Below are positions 7,623-16,676 of a stretch of DNA of 64,000 nt, in pieces. Below the pieces are notes generated by a model. That model searched no databases and was not told the DNA's origin. It was given only the letters and a program-made list of their open reading frames with translations. The stretch spans positions 62,001 to 126,000 of the forward strand of contig CAZRRJ010000004.1 in NCBI GenBank assembly GCA_964602515.1, in the 5' to 3' direction. The stretch is from Carboxylicivirga sp964602515. GTDB taxonomy: Bacteria > Bacteroidota > Bacteroidia > Bacteroidales > Marinilabiliaceae. The position numbers were made by a program, and so were the translations under genes. How positions within the stretch are numbered: the first letter of the stretch is position 1; every line of letters starts with the position of its first letter.

Positions 7623-10600
7623 TTAGAAACTCAATTGAACACCTGTTGTAATCATACGTGTCTGAGGATAAACAGAACGGTCGGTACCTGTATTAAATAC
7701 GTCTCGCGAAATTTCCGGGTCAAGACCTGAATAGTTCGTGATGGTAAATAAGTTCTGTCCGCCAACATATATACGTAGTTTATCAATCGAAACTTTGTCC
7801 AGCAACGATTGTGGTAAAGTATAACCTATCTGCAGGTTTTTAAGCTTCAGGTAAGCACCATCTTCCAAATAACGGTCCGATGCTACTTTAGCGTTACCAT
7901 TGGGATCGCCAAGTACTGCCCGTGGCACTGATGTACTTGTATTTTCAGGAGTCCACGCATCCAGAGTTGAGCTCAGATAATTTGATCCACCAGACATGTT
8001 GGACAGGTTATAACCAATTCCGTTATATATTTTATTACCTGCCACACCATAGAACAACATTGAAAAGTCAAAGTTTTTAAATGACGCATTAAAGGCTAAG
8101 GAATACTCTACTTTTGGTAAACCTGTACCCATAAATACTTTATCATCTTCACCAATTGAACCATCATTATTGGTATCAACAAAACGGATATCACCAGGAG
8201 CAGCAGCTCTCTGAAGTAGTTCTCCATCTGAATTAACATGCGCATCAACTTCACCCTGATTTTGAAAAATACCATCTGTCTGGTATAAATAAAATGCGCC
8301 TACAGGCGAACCAATACGTGTTTGGTTAGGGAAATGTGAATCACCTAAAAACAGGCCATAACCGTATATAGACTGATCCGGATTATCCAGCTCTGTTACT
8401 TCATTCTTTAAAGTTGAAAGGGTTCCGGTAATATCATAGGTAAACGGACGCTTCGGACTGTGGTAAGTTAACTCTAACTCTAAACCCTGATTACGCATTG
8501 CAGCTGTATTCATAATGCTGGAATTAAATCCTGATGACATAGCTGGAGCAAAATTCATTAAAAGATCCTTTGTGTCGTTAATATAGTAGTTAACTGTACC
8601 GGTAATACGATTATTCATAAAACCATAGTCAAGCCCCATATTTAAGGATTCTGCTACTTCCCATTTTAAACCCGCATTGGCCATTTCCCTGGCTGCACTT
8701 CCCGGCCACGGGCTTTGGCCGTTTCCTCGTACAGAACCTAAATCGTACTCATTTTTTGTTCTGATTAATGCCTGCCACATATACGGGTCAAGGTTACCTT
8801 CGCTACCTAACTGCCCCCATGAGGCTCGTAACTTTAAGTTACTTATAAAGTCATTGTTTTTTAAGAAGCCTTCCTCTGTTAAACGCCACCCGATTGCAGC
8901 AGACGGGAAGGTACCAAACTGGTTTTCTGATCCAAATTTCGATGATCCGTCACGACGAACTGATAACTGCACAAGGTACTTGCTTGCAAATGAATAGTTA
9001 ATGCGTCCGAAATACGATATACGGGTATAGTTCCAATTACTACCGTTGGCCGAAAATTCACCTCCAATACCTCCATTGATTGTATTAAAGCTATTATCAA
9101 GAAAACCTGCAGGATTAGTTACAGTAACCAAGTCACCATCTTGTACACTATTCTCATTAAGATATCCCAGGGCAGTAGCTCCTGTCCATCCATAATTTTC
9201 TTCCTGGTACGAGTACCCCAATACGGCATCAAAACTATGCCTTTCAACTTGTTTGTTAAAAATTAACAGGTTTTCTACCAATGACTCGGTATATTTTGCC
9301 CTTGTCTCGTCAACAGATGTAAATAATACTTCATCCTGAACACGATCCTGATGAGGCGTTACATGAAAAGTATTGTATTCTGCCGAAGTTTTATAACCGG
9401 CATTAGCTTTATACTTTAACCACTTAAGCAGGTTTAAAGTACCTGAGAAGTTAGCTGTTACATACTCCTCTTCATCCCGTCCCTGACGAAAATTCTGACG
9501 TGCTATTGGGTTACGATGATCAGGCATTCCTGCATATGACATACCGTATCCCCATTCTGCTTCTTCTTCGTAAACAGGAATAAGCGGTGAAATTTTATAG
9601 GTTTCTGTCATACTATAAAAGGGTGCTGTTTGGTTCTTACCCGAATAAGCCAGGTTGGCATCAACATCTAATATTCCTTTTGTAAGACCAATACGTGCTC
9701 TCCAGTTGTTTCTTCTAAAGCTTGAGCCAATAAGTGTTCCTTTTTCATCTGAGATACCCCCTGATAAGCTGTAGGTAATATTCTCTCCACCACCACTTAA
9801 ACGCACATTATAATTTTGCAATAATCCTGTACGAAAAACCTGGTCTTGCCAGTCCGTATCTGCTTTAGGAGTAAAACCACCTGTTAAGTATTCAGGCAGT
9901 GCTTCGCCGGCATTTTCATACATCATTTTATGTACTGTAATGTACTCGTTACCTTTTAATAAGTCGAAATTATTAATCGAATTGACCACACTAAGATTAG
10001 ATGTAATATCAACCTTTACTTCACCTTTATTACCTTTTTTGGTACTTACAAGGATAACACCATTAGCCGCACGCGATCCATATATAGCTGCTGCGGCACC
10101 ATCCTTCAATACTTCCATTGATTCAATATCGTTAGGATTAATGTCGTTTAAGTTACCCCCGATAAAACCATCAACAACAATGAGTGGCGAGTTACCGCCT
10201 AATGTTCCAACGCCACGAATTTTAATGCTTACACCACTACCTCCAGGTGAACCATCTCCTTTAGTAATATTAACACCGGCAATACGCCCCTGTAGCCCCT
10301 CAGCCGGGTTAGCAGCTACCACTTTTGACAAGTCTTCACTTTTAACACTGGCAACAGCACCTGTAAGGTCACTTTTCTTTTGAACACCATACCCAACAGC
10401 TACCACTTCATCTAAGCCAATCGACTCCTCTATAAGAGTGATATTTATTTGACTACGACCACTTACCGCAATAGTTTGCATTTGAAATCCAATAAACGAG
10501 AATACAATGTTTTGCTCATCGCTTTCCACTTCCAACTCGTATTCACCATCAATATTAGTAATGGTACCATTGGTTGTACCTTCTACAAATACATTAACTC

Positions 10601-11045
10601 CTGGTAGTGGTTCGCCATCAACACTAATTACTCTACCCTTAACAGTATGTGTTTCTTCTTGTTGAATAGCAATAAGGGGGTTATTTTCTATTATAATAAT
10701 TAGTTTACCATTTATTTTATAAGTTAATCCAGTACCTTCAAGAACCATATCAAGTACTTCTGAAAGTTCTGTATCATTAAGATCTTTAGTAATTATTTCG
10801 TTGAGGTTGACTAAATCATCTTGGTAAAAAATAGTAAATTCGGATTGCTTTTCTATCTCATCAAATACTTGCTCTAAAGTATTTTGACCTCGCTTAAGAT
10901 TAAGCTTTACGTTCTGTGAATAGCTCGACGCAGAAATCTGAACCATTCCGAAAATCATTAAAACTATTGTTAGTTTCATAATCTTCAAAATTTTTAGGTT
11001 TAGACATGACACGACAGGTCTCATGTCATTCAATTTTTTTTTCAT
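7623..11045 (-). CDS. SusC-family TonB-dependent transporter with STN domain
   Basis: An 1140-residue outer-membrane transporter. In order: an extended N-terminus with signal (MKLTIVLMIFGMVQ, then SSYSQ), an STN signalling domain (about 46-120, QNTLEQVFDEIEKQSEF), a carboxypeptidase-regulatory-like domain (about 133-205), the plug with VDGFIGGNLNDINPNDIES and AAIYGSRAANGVILVSTKKG, then the beta-barrel. The STN domain is characteristic of FecA-type receptors that signal to an anti-sigma factor, and the FecR and ECF sigma genes lie immediately upstream, so transport substrate binding probably controls this locus. The ATG at 11045 gives the long basic leader (MKKKLNDMRPVV) common in this subfamily; the internal ATG at the start of the hydrophobic stretch is an alternative. 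Confidence 0.95.
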   Translation of the reverse strand: MKKKLNDMRPVVSCLNLKILKIMKLTIVLMIFGMVQISASSYSQNVKLNLKRGQNTLEQVFDEIEKQSEFTIFYQDDLVNLNEIITKDLNDTELSEVLDMVLEGTGLTYKINGKLIIIIENNPLIAIQQEETHTVKGRVISVDGEPLPGVNVFVEGTTNGTITNIDGEYELEVESDEQNIVFSFIGFQMQTIAVSGRSQINITLIEESIGLDEVVAVGYGVQKKSDLTGAVASVKSEDLSKVVAANPAEGLQGRIAGVNITKGDGSPGGSGVSIKIRGVGTLGGNSPLIVVDGFIGGNLNDINPNDIESMEVLKDGAAAAIYGSRAANGVILVSTKKGNKGEVKVDITSNLSVVNSINNFDLLKGNEYITVHKMMYENAGEALPEYLTGGFTPKADTDWQDQVFRTGLLQNYNVRLSGGGENITYSLSGGISDEKGTLIGSSFRRNNWRARIGLTKGILDVDANLAYSGKNQTAPFYSMTETYKISPLIPVYEEEAEWGYGMSYAGMPDHRNPIARQNFRQGRDEEEYVTANFSGTLNLLKWLKYKANAGYKTSAEYNTFHVTPHQDRVQDEVLFTSVDETRAKYTESLVENLLIFNKQVERHSFDAVLGYSYQEENYGWTGATALGYLNENSVQDGDLVTVTNPAGFLDNSFNTINGGIGGEFSANGSNWNYTRISYFGRINYSFASKYLVQLSVRRDGSSKFGSENQFGTFPSAAIGWRLTEEGFLKNNDFISNLKLRASWGQLGSEGNLDPYMWQALIRTKNEYDLGSVRGNGQSPWPGSAAREMANAGLKWEVAESLNMGLDYGFMNNRITGTVNYYINDTKDLLMNFAPAMSSGFNSSIMNTAAMRNQGLELELTYHSPKRPFTYDITGTLSTLKNEVTELDNPDQSIYGYGLFLGDSHFPNQTRIGSPVGAFYLYQTDGIFQNQGEVDAHVNSDGELLQRAAAPGDIRFVDTNNDGSIGEDDKVFMGTGLPKVEYSLAFNASFKNFDFSMLFYGVAGNKIYNGIGYNLSNMSGGSNYLSSTLDAWTPENTSTSVPRAVLGDPNGNAKVASDRYLEDGAYLKLKNLQIGYTLPQSLLDKVSIDKLRIYVGGQNLFTITNYSGLDPEISRDVFNTGTDRSVYPQTRMITTGVQLSF

Positions 11046-11087
11046 ACTTTTGAATGATTTACTTTTAAACTTGTTTTAAATTAATTC

Positions 11088-11121
11088 AGACCGGGATGAT
11101 GTTGCCGCACCATTCCGGTCT
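11088..11121 (-). promoter_or_regulatory. Hairpin between FecR and SusC genes
   Basis: On the minus strand AGACCGGAATGGT pairs with ATCATCCCGGTCT with two mismatches or wobbles around a short loop. It lies 14 bases after the FecR stop. There is no T run, so it may be an attenuator or a processing site that separates regulator and transporter expression. Confidence 0.35.
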
Positions 11122-11134
11122 ATCTTTATGTATC

Positions 11135-12133
11135 CTATCTCATAGGCAAATCCTTTATCAATGTTATATAAATCTCCTGGTCTTTTACATGGTAATCAAT
11201 TGGCGTAGTTATCCTTATAGCATCCAGTACCTGCCATATCGTTTCTTTATTCCTAAATTTACCGGTAAAGGTAATATCGTTAAACTTGGCCTCATCCATT
11301 ACAATATTTACATCATACCACTTTTCAAGGCGAATTATGAGCTCTTCAAAGGAGGTATTCTGAAAATAGAAACTATTCTGTACCCAATTGGTTTCAATAT
11401 CAACATCTGCCTTCCTAACGGTTAGTTTTCCATTGGCAAATACCGCCTTTTGTCCGGGCTTAAGAATCACACCTTCTTTTGGCTCAAAATCCTTAATATT
11501 AAGCGATACCTTACCATTTACAAGCGTTGTTTCTATGCGGTTAAATTCGGAATAAGCCATTACATTAAACTCAGTACCCAAAACCCGCACTTCAATATCT
11601 CCGGCTGAAACCATAAAAGGGTATTGGGTATTATGCTTAACATTAAAATAACCTTCTCCTACTAATGAAACCTTACGTATCCCTTTTTCAAAATCCGAAG
11701 GATAAGTCAGCTCCGAACCGGCATTTAACTTTACAATTGTTCCATCGGGCAACTCTACAGTTGATTTTGAGCCTTTAGGAACAGTAACTTTTGCATATTG
11801 AATATCACTTTTATCTCCCTGCGACATGTTAAACACAGCATAAGTCCCAAGAAATACGAGCAAGGCCACTACCGCCACTTTAAACAGTTCAATACTGATA
11901 TAGCGTAGCTTGTTCGGTTTTACAGTTTGTTTTTCAAAAGCACGCCATGCTGTCTCTGGTGCTTCTATATCGCAGGTGTAAGAAGTATCCCAGATATCTT
12001 TAATTCTATAATACTCTGCTTTATTTTCATCATTAGCATTAATCCAATTGCTAAGTTGTTTTAGTTCAGTTGCATTAGCCGTTTGGTCTAAGCTCCGAAT
12101 TATTAATGCTTCTAAGTTATTTAATTCACTCAT
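11135..12133 (-). CDS. FecR-family anti-sigma factor
   Basis: An inner-membrane regulator of about 332 residues that would hold the adjacent ECF sigma factor until signalled by the STN domain of the SusC protein. It has a cytoplasmic N-terminal helical part (EALIIRSLDQTANATELKQL), one membrane segment (LFKVAVVALLVFLGTYAVF, about 79-97), the FecR domain (VPKGSKSTVELPDGTIVKLN onward) and a C-terminal DUF4974/STN-like domain (NTSFEELIIRLEKWYDV). TTG (12163) and ATG (12154) starts would add 7-10 residues; I chose ATG 12133 because MSELNNLEAL begins like other FecR proteins. It is 74 bases downstream of the sigma gene. Confidence 0.9.
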   Translation of the reverse strand: MSELNNLEALIIRSLDQTANATELKQLSNWINANDENKAEYYRIKDIWDTSYTCDIEAPETAWRAFEKQTVKPNKLRYISIELFKVAVVALLVFLGTYAVFNMSQGDKSDIQYAKVTVPKGSKSTVELPDGTIVKLNAGSELTYPSDFEKGIRKVSLVGEGYFNVKHNTQYPFMVSAGDIEVRVLGTEFNVMAYSEFNRIETTLVNGKVSLNIKDFEPKEGVILKPGQKAVFANGKLTVRKADVDIETNWVQNSFYFQNTSFEELIIRLEKWYDVNIVMDEAKFNDITFTGKFRNKETIWQVLDAIRITTPIDYHVKDQEIYITLIKDLPMR

Positions 12134-12207
12134 TTGTCCGTTTTGTAATAGCATGACAGACAAGAATGGTAAACTACGTCAACTTTATTAAGTTTTTTTT
12201 AAGAAAA

Positions 12208-12738
12208 TTACAATTTCAACTTAGCTAATTCTCTTAACCTGTTTATACATCGATAAATACGTGTTTCAATAGTACGTAACGGAACATTTAATTTTGTGGC
12301 AATTTCTTTATTTTTCAGCCCCAGGTACCGGCTCATCTCAATCAGTTCCTTACACCCTTTAGGTAATTCTTTGATAAGCCTGGTTACAGAAGTAGCCATT
12401 TCTATTTGAAGCAAACTTTTCTCATCACGGTAATAATCCAATTCACTGGCCATAAGTTCAACCTGGATAGAATCATGATGCTTTGCCCTAATTTTTAATT
12501 GTGCGATATGATTAAGCGAAAGATTATACACAATCTTATACAGAAAAGCAGTCAAAGAAACATTAGCAACTATTTTCTCACGTTCCTCCCATAACTTCAT
12601 AAATGCCTCTTGTACAACATCAGATGCAACATCACTTTGCCTTACAAACTTGAGCGCATAGCGCACCACATCATTATGATGCGCTATAAAGAAGCGTTCA
12701 AATTGTTTTGTATCCTTTATCTCTTTAATTTCTGACAT
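12208..12738 (-). CDS. ECF sigma-70 factor of the SusC/FecR locus
   Basis: A 176-residue extracytoplasmic-function sigma factor. Region 2 is visible at about 20-80 (FVRQSDVASDVVQEAFMKLW) and region 4 at about 112-170 (LKNKEIATKLNVPLRTIETR), the helix-turn-helix that contacts the -35 region. It lies directly before FecR and SusC/SusD, the standard cell-surface signalling arrangement in Bacteroidota, so its most likely target is the SusC promoter. It starts only 12 bases after the stop of the AgcS symporter gene, so it may be cotranscribed with that transporter, which is unusual for such loci. Confidence 0.93.
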   Translation of the reverse strand: MSEIKEIKDTKQFERFFIAHHNDVVRYALKFVRQSDVASDVVQEAFMKLWEEREKIVANVSLTAFLYKIVYNLSLNHIAQLKIRAKHHDSIQVELMASELDYYRDEKSLLQIEMATSVTRLIKELPKGCKELIEMSRYLGLKNKEIATKLNVPLRTIETRIYRCINRLRELAKLKL

Positions 12739-12750
12739 ATTAATTTAACC

Positions 12751-14526
12751 TTATCCTTTAGGTACATTTTTTTCGTCAGGAAAACGATCACTGTACTCTT
12801 TCCAAAATAACTTTACTTCTGATCTCATTTCTTTATGCAGAAACAATATGCCAAATAAGTTCGGAATTGTCATCAAAGCTATTGTAATGCCGGATAAAGT
12901 CCAAATTATTGTAGTATCTATAAATGATGCAATAAAAAATGCGATAACATAAGTAAGATGATACCATATCACATATTTTGAGCCCCATAAAAAAATTACA
13001 GCCCTGTCGCCGTAATACGACCAGGCAATTGCTGTAGAAAAGGCAAACAGCAATAAGCCTATTGAAACAATGTATTGCCCCCATTTACCAAACCAACTCC
13101 TGGTAAATGCAATAGCCGTTAATGGCGCACTATGAATTAAAGAGCGGCCTTCAAAAATGATCTTATTATTGCTTGAATTTGAAAATTGTGCTTTTATTAG
13201 GTCAAATAATCCATGTTTCTCCTCATTTATTATTACTGCACCATCATCAACACGTATTAGCCCACTGTATAACCTGCCGCCTTTTTTTACAAACACATTT
13301 TCAGCCAAAGAGCGTGCATGTAAAATGCTTACCGGTGAAGTAATACGTCCATTCTCTACTTTCATCAGTCCCGAATATAAAGGCAGGCTTTCTTCTTTGC
13401 TAAGGTGTCTGCCTAACTCTGCTCTTCCTGCTTCACTGGCATCAGTAACATACTCAGAGTTCAGCACTTCCAAATCTGCCAACTGAAACCTGTTTTCATG
13501 TTTTTGACTCCATACGCCCGATGAAAGCAGGACAAATCCTGTTAAAGTACAGATAATGATTGTATCAATAAACGGCTCAAGTAAAGCTACTAACCCTTCA
13601 GAAACAGGTTCATGAGCTTTAGCAGCAGCATGGGCAATAGGCGCTGATCCCTGTCCGGCTTCATTGGAAAATAAACCACGGTTAACGCCACGGTTAAAGG
13701 CAAAGGCAATGGTAGCACCTAAAAATCCCCCGGTTGCAGATGATCCGGTAAATATGTCGCCAACCACAGCCTGTAGTGATGGCCAGATATTTTGATAGTT
13801 AAATATGATAACAGCCATAGCTCCAATAAAATAAATAATGGCCATAGCAGGTACCAGTCGCGAGGTAACTTTTGCAATGCGTTTAATTCCTCCAATAATA
13901 ACAAATGCCAAAAGTATAGCAAGAACAAACCCGGTAATCATATGCGGCACACCAAAAGTAGCAAATAAAGAGTTGGAGATGCTATTAATTTGCGGCAAAC
14001 TTCCGGTACCAAAAGATGAAAGAACTGTTGCTAAGGCAAAAATAGCGGCAATCCAATGCCCTGTATTAATGGTTTTACCTGATGGCATTTTAATATTAAG
14101 CGTTTTACGCATATAATACATTGGCCCGCCAGCAATGGAACCATCTTCGGTTTTTTCACGATACTTGTGTGAAAGGGTTACCTCCACAAATTTGGTTGTC
14201 ATACCAAACATAGCAGTTATCAACATCCAGAATAAAGCTGCCGGCCCACCTAAATGTACTGCCAAAGCCACACCTGCAATATTTCCTGTACCAATTGTGC
14301 CCGACAAGGCTGTTGTTAAAGCCTGAAAATGCGAGGTATCACCCACATCACCCTCCCTATCGTATTTGCCTTGTACAATTCGTATAGCATACTTAAAAAA
14401 CCGAATTTGCGGAAATCGAAGATAAACGGTAAAAAATATCCCCGTTCCTAAAAGTAATAAAACAAACCAAATATGACTTCCTATATATGAGTCAATTAAA
14501 AGCAATAAATCATTTAATGCCTGCAT
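12751..14526 (-). CDS. AgcS-family sodium/amino-acid symporter with a long insertion
   Basis: An inner-membrane sodium:alanine/glycine symporter. The family signatures are clear: GTIGTGNIAGVALA (about 75-88), GGPMYYM (about 132-138) and NRGLFSNEAGQGSAPIAHAA (about 280-300). Membrane helices fill residues 15-345 and 475-575. Typical members are 440-480 residues; this one has 591 because of a roughly 125-residue hydrophilic segment (about 348-470) between two late helices. Within it, LPLYSGLMKVENGRI and GRLYSGLIRVDDGAV are clearly two copies of a short beta-like repeat. The segment may be an extra periplasmic or cytoplasmic module. The gene lies 12 bases upstream of the sigma gene. Substrate choice within the family cannot be read from sequence. 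Confidence 0.9.
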   Translation of the reverse strand: MQALNDLLLLIDSYIGSHIWFVLLLLGTGIFFTVYLRFPQIRFFKYAIRIVQGKYDREGDVGDTSHFQALTTALSGTIGTGNIAGVALAVHLGGPAALFWMLITAMFGMTTKFVEVTLSHKYREKTEDGSIAGGPMYYMRKTLNIKMPSGKTINTGHWIAAIFALATVLSSFGTGSLPQINSISNSLFATFGVPHMITGFVLAILLAFVIIGGIKRIAKVTSRLVPAMAIIYFIGAMAVIIFNYQNIWPSLQAVVGDIFTGSSATGGFLGATIAFAFNRGVNRGLFSNEAGQGSAPIAHAAAKAHEPVSEGLVALLEPFIDTIIICTLTGFVLLSSGVWSQKHENRFQLADLEVLNSEYVTDASEAGRAELGRHLSKEESLPLYSGLMKVENGRITSPVSILHARSLAENVFVKKGGRLYSGLIRVDDGAVIINEEKHGLFDLIKAQFSNSSNNKIIFEGRSLIHSAPLTAIAFTRSWFGKWGQYIVSIGLLLFAFSTAIAWSYYGDRAVIFLWGSKYVIWYHLTYVIAFFIASFIDTTIIWTLSGITIALMTIPNLFGILFLHKEMRSEVKLFWKEYSDRFPDEKNVPKG

Positions 14527-14920
14527 AGATTTTTCGTTAATTTTGTAGATTTTGTAGATTAAGACTACAAATATTTACTTTGAGTATGAATAAAACAAAT
14601 TTTTTATGATCTGATAACCAAATGTTCTTCTAATTATTATCAACCGGGCTTTCTTCCACACCCTAACTTCCCTTTTTGCCTAAATAGGGAAGAAAAAAAT
14701 CAAGGTTACTTTTTTATCTCAATCGTAAGTTAGCTAAATTATTCTTGAACCAGCTCCAATAGGTTTACCGGGAGCAAAATTCATGGTCTTACTAAAAAAA
14801 CTGTAGTTAAATATAAACTATAAAAAAGGAGCCGAAATAACAGCATTTGACATATCAAAAGATAACGGAGATATTTGTTATACAGAAAATTAAACTATTT
14901 TTGTGTCCCAAACTTAAATT
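14527..14920. other. Intergenic region between divergent AgcS and kinase genes
   Basis: A 394-base AT-rich gap. It holds an inverted repeat (CTTCCCT with AGGGAAG, 14667-14692) that lacks a T run in either useful direction, two adjacent copies of TTTTGTAGAT near 14540, and the kinase promoter near its right end. I see no ORF or RNA gene. Confidence 0.6.
14874..14903 (+). promoter_or_regulatory. Bacteroidota promoter of the histidine kinase gene
   Basis: TTTG (-33) at 14874-14877 and TATTTTTG (-7, exact TAnnTTTG) at 14896-14903 are separated by 18 bases, the expected spacing. The predicted start is near 14909, about a dozen bases before the ATG. Confidence 0.7.
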
Positions 14921-16390
14921 ATGCTTAAACCTAACACAGACGAATTCCGTATCATGTTTAAAGAAGATTCTGTATGGGGAGAACATGAGGTTATTAAATT
15001 CCGTTGGGTACTTGTATCTGTAATTCTAATTTTCATTGCTTACATCTATTATTCCGGCGATACGTACAGAGCTTTAATCTCTCTCCTTTTAGCAAGTATT
15101 TACATTTTTTACAATGCCATATTAAACATTCTCTTACGTAAGTATGGTAGTGCTACATGGATACGCTTCTTATCAGCTACAATTGATATTACCACACTAA
15201 CGATACATGTTTTTAATTATTCCTTCTTTTTCAAACCTATTGCAGTAACAACAGCAGCATCAACATTTTTATACCCGGTTTTAATTCTACTTTCAGTATT
15301 AAGGTATGATAAACGCCTGGTTTTATTTTCTACACTTTACTCTGTATTTTGCTTTAATATAATTTATATCATCCGGTATCCACATATCGAACCGGTATTG
15401 TTAGAGCAAGTAGCATCAGCTAATTGGGCCGGCCAAATTTATAAAAGTGTTTATTTTATTGTAATGGGCTATTTTTTATATAGTATCCCTAAAATGATAA
15501 CAAGGTTAAATACCAAATATCGTATCTCAATTAATATGAGAAAGAATTCTGAGTTGGATTTAGCTCTTGAAAAACAAAAGAAAGATTTGGCAATACTACA
15601 ACTACGTAAAGAACAACGCTTAAATAAACGGTTAGCCGATCAAAAAGCTCTTATAGAAGACCAAAAGGAACGCTTACAACAAGCTAATAAAACAAAAGAT
15701 AAACTCTTTAGTATTATCGGTCACGACCTTAAAACACCTTTTGCAGCACAAATATCAATAATTGACCTATTACTTAGTGATTCTCATGAATATAAACAGG
15801 AAGAATTAAAGAAAATTTTTAAAACAATACAACACTCATCTCTACAAGGGCTTGATTTACTTGAAAATCTTCTTGACTGGTCGAAACAACAAAACAACCT
15901 TAATACATATCAAACTATTCCTATACGAATAGCTACTTTAGTATATGAAACACAGGCTTTGATATCTCATAATTTTGCCCATAAAAAAATTACTTTAATT
16001 AATAAGGTCAACCCTTTAGTAACAATATGTGCTGATAGCAATATGATTAAAACGATCTTACGTAATATTATTTCAAATGCCATTAAGTATACTAACAATA
16101 ATGGCACAATTACTATATATACCTGTAAGGATGAAGCTTTTGATTATTTAAAAATTTCTGATACAGGTATTGGTATGACTAAACAACAAATAGACAACCT
16201 ATTTAATATTGAAAATAATATTTCGACTCCAGGAACCAATAATGAACCCGGAACAGGCTTAGGATTAATTCTTTGCAAAGAGCTTGCTGAAAAAAATAAT
16301 GCAAAAATAAGTATAGAAAGTCAGGTTGGTGTTGGAAGTACATTTACCATTGCATTTCCACTTATTGAAGAGAATACCTACAAAAATTAA
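14921..16390 (+). CDS. Membrane sensor histidine kinase, orphan
   Basis: A 489-residue two-component sensor kinase. The N-terminal 200 residues hold about six hydrophobic helices and no large periplasmic domain, so the membrane part itself probably senses the signal. A coiled coil (about 203-250, rich in K, E, Q) leads to the HisKA domain with phospho-acceptor His268 in IGHDLKTPF, then the ATPase domain with N box NIISNAIKYTNN, G1 DTGIGM and G2 GTGLGL. No response regulator is adjacent, so its partner is elsewhere. The gene stands alone with its own promoter and is convergent with lpd. Confidence 0.93.
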   Translation: MLKPNTDEFRIMFKEDSVWGEHEVIKFRWVLVSVILIFIAYIYYSGDTYRALISLLLASIYIFYNAILNILLRKYGSATWIRFLSATIDITTLTIHVFNYSFFFKPIAVTTAASTFLYPVLILLSVLRYDKRLVLFSTLYSVFCFNIIYIIRYPHIEPVLLEQVASANWAGQIYKSVYFIVMGYFLYSIPKMITRLNTKYRISINMRKNSELDLALEKQKKDLAILQLRKEQRLNKRLADQKALIEDQKERLQQANKTKDKLFSIIGHDLKTPFAAQISIIDLLLSDSHEYKQEELKKIFKTIQHSSLQGLDLLENLLDWSKQQNNLNTYQTIPIRIATLVYETQALISHNFAHKKITLINKVNPLVTICADSNMIKTILRNIISNAIKYTNNNGTITIYTCKDEAFDYLKISDTGIGMTKQQIDNLFNIENNISTPGTNNEPGTGLGLILCKELAEKNNAKISIESQVGVGSTFTIAFPLIEENTYKN

Positions 16391-16676
16391 AATTAATTCT
16401 TTATTACAGGTATAACCCAGGCTTAATGACAACATAAAATTATTGTCCCAAACCGCTTATAAACATTAAGCTTTTTATTAAAACACAAGTCGAAGTATAA
16501 TATAGTTTTAAAGTGAATTAATAAAACGGGTACCCCAAAAGCAGAATCATTTGACTTTAAATCCATAAAGGGAAAATATTGAAATTCAGTACCAGTATGA
16601 ATAAAACCTGAATTTACAGAAAGAGCCAATGGTTTTCCTTTTCAAATACCCGTTTTAGCTTAATCAATATAATAGA

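Noticed and set aside
9940..10383. 147-codon ORF antisense to SusC, and similar long antisense ORFs elsewhere.
   Set aside because: They lie entirely inside strong genes on the other strand and their protein sequences look like antisense composition.
14667..14692. Inverted repeat near 14.67 kb as a terminator.
   Set aside because: It has an A run on the wrong side for either adjacent gene and no T run after the stem.
16423..16629. A 68-codon minus-strand ORF between the kinase and lpdA.
   Set aside because: No promoter or recognisable domain; it may be a remnant of a barrel-like gene but the evidence is too weak.
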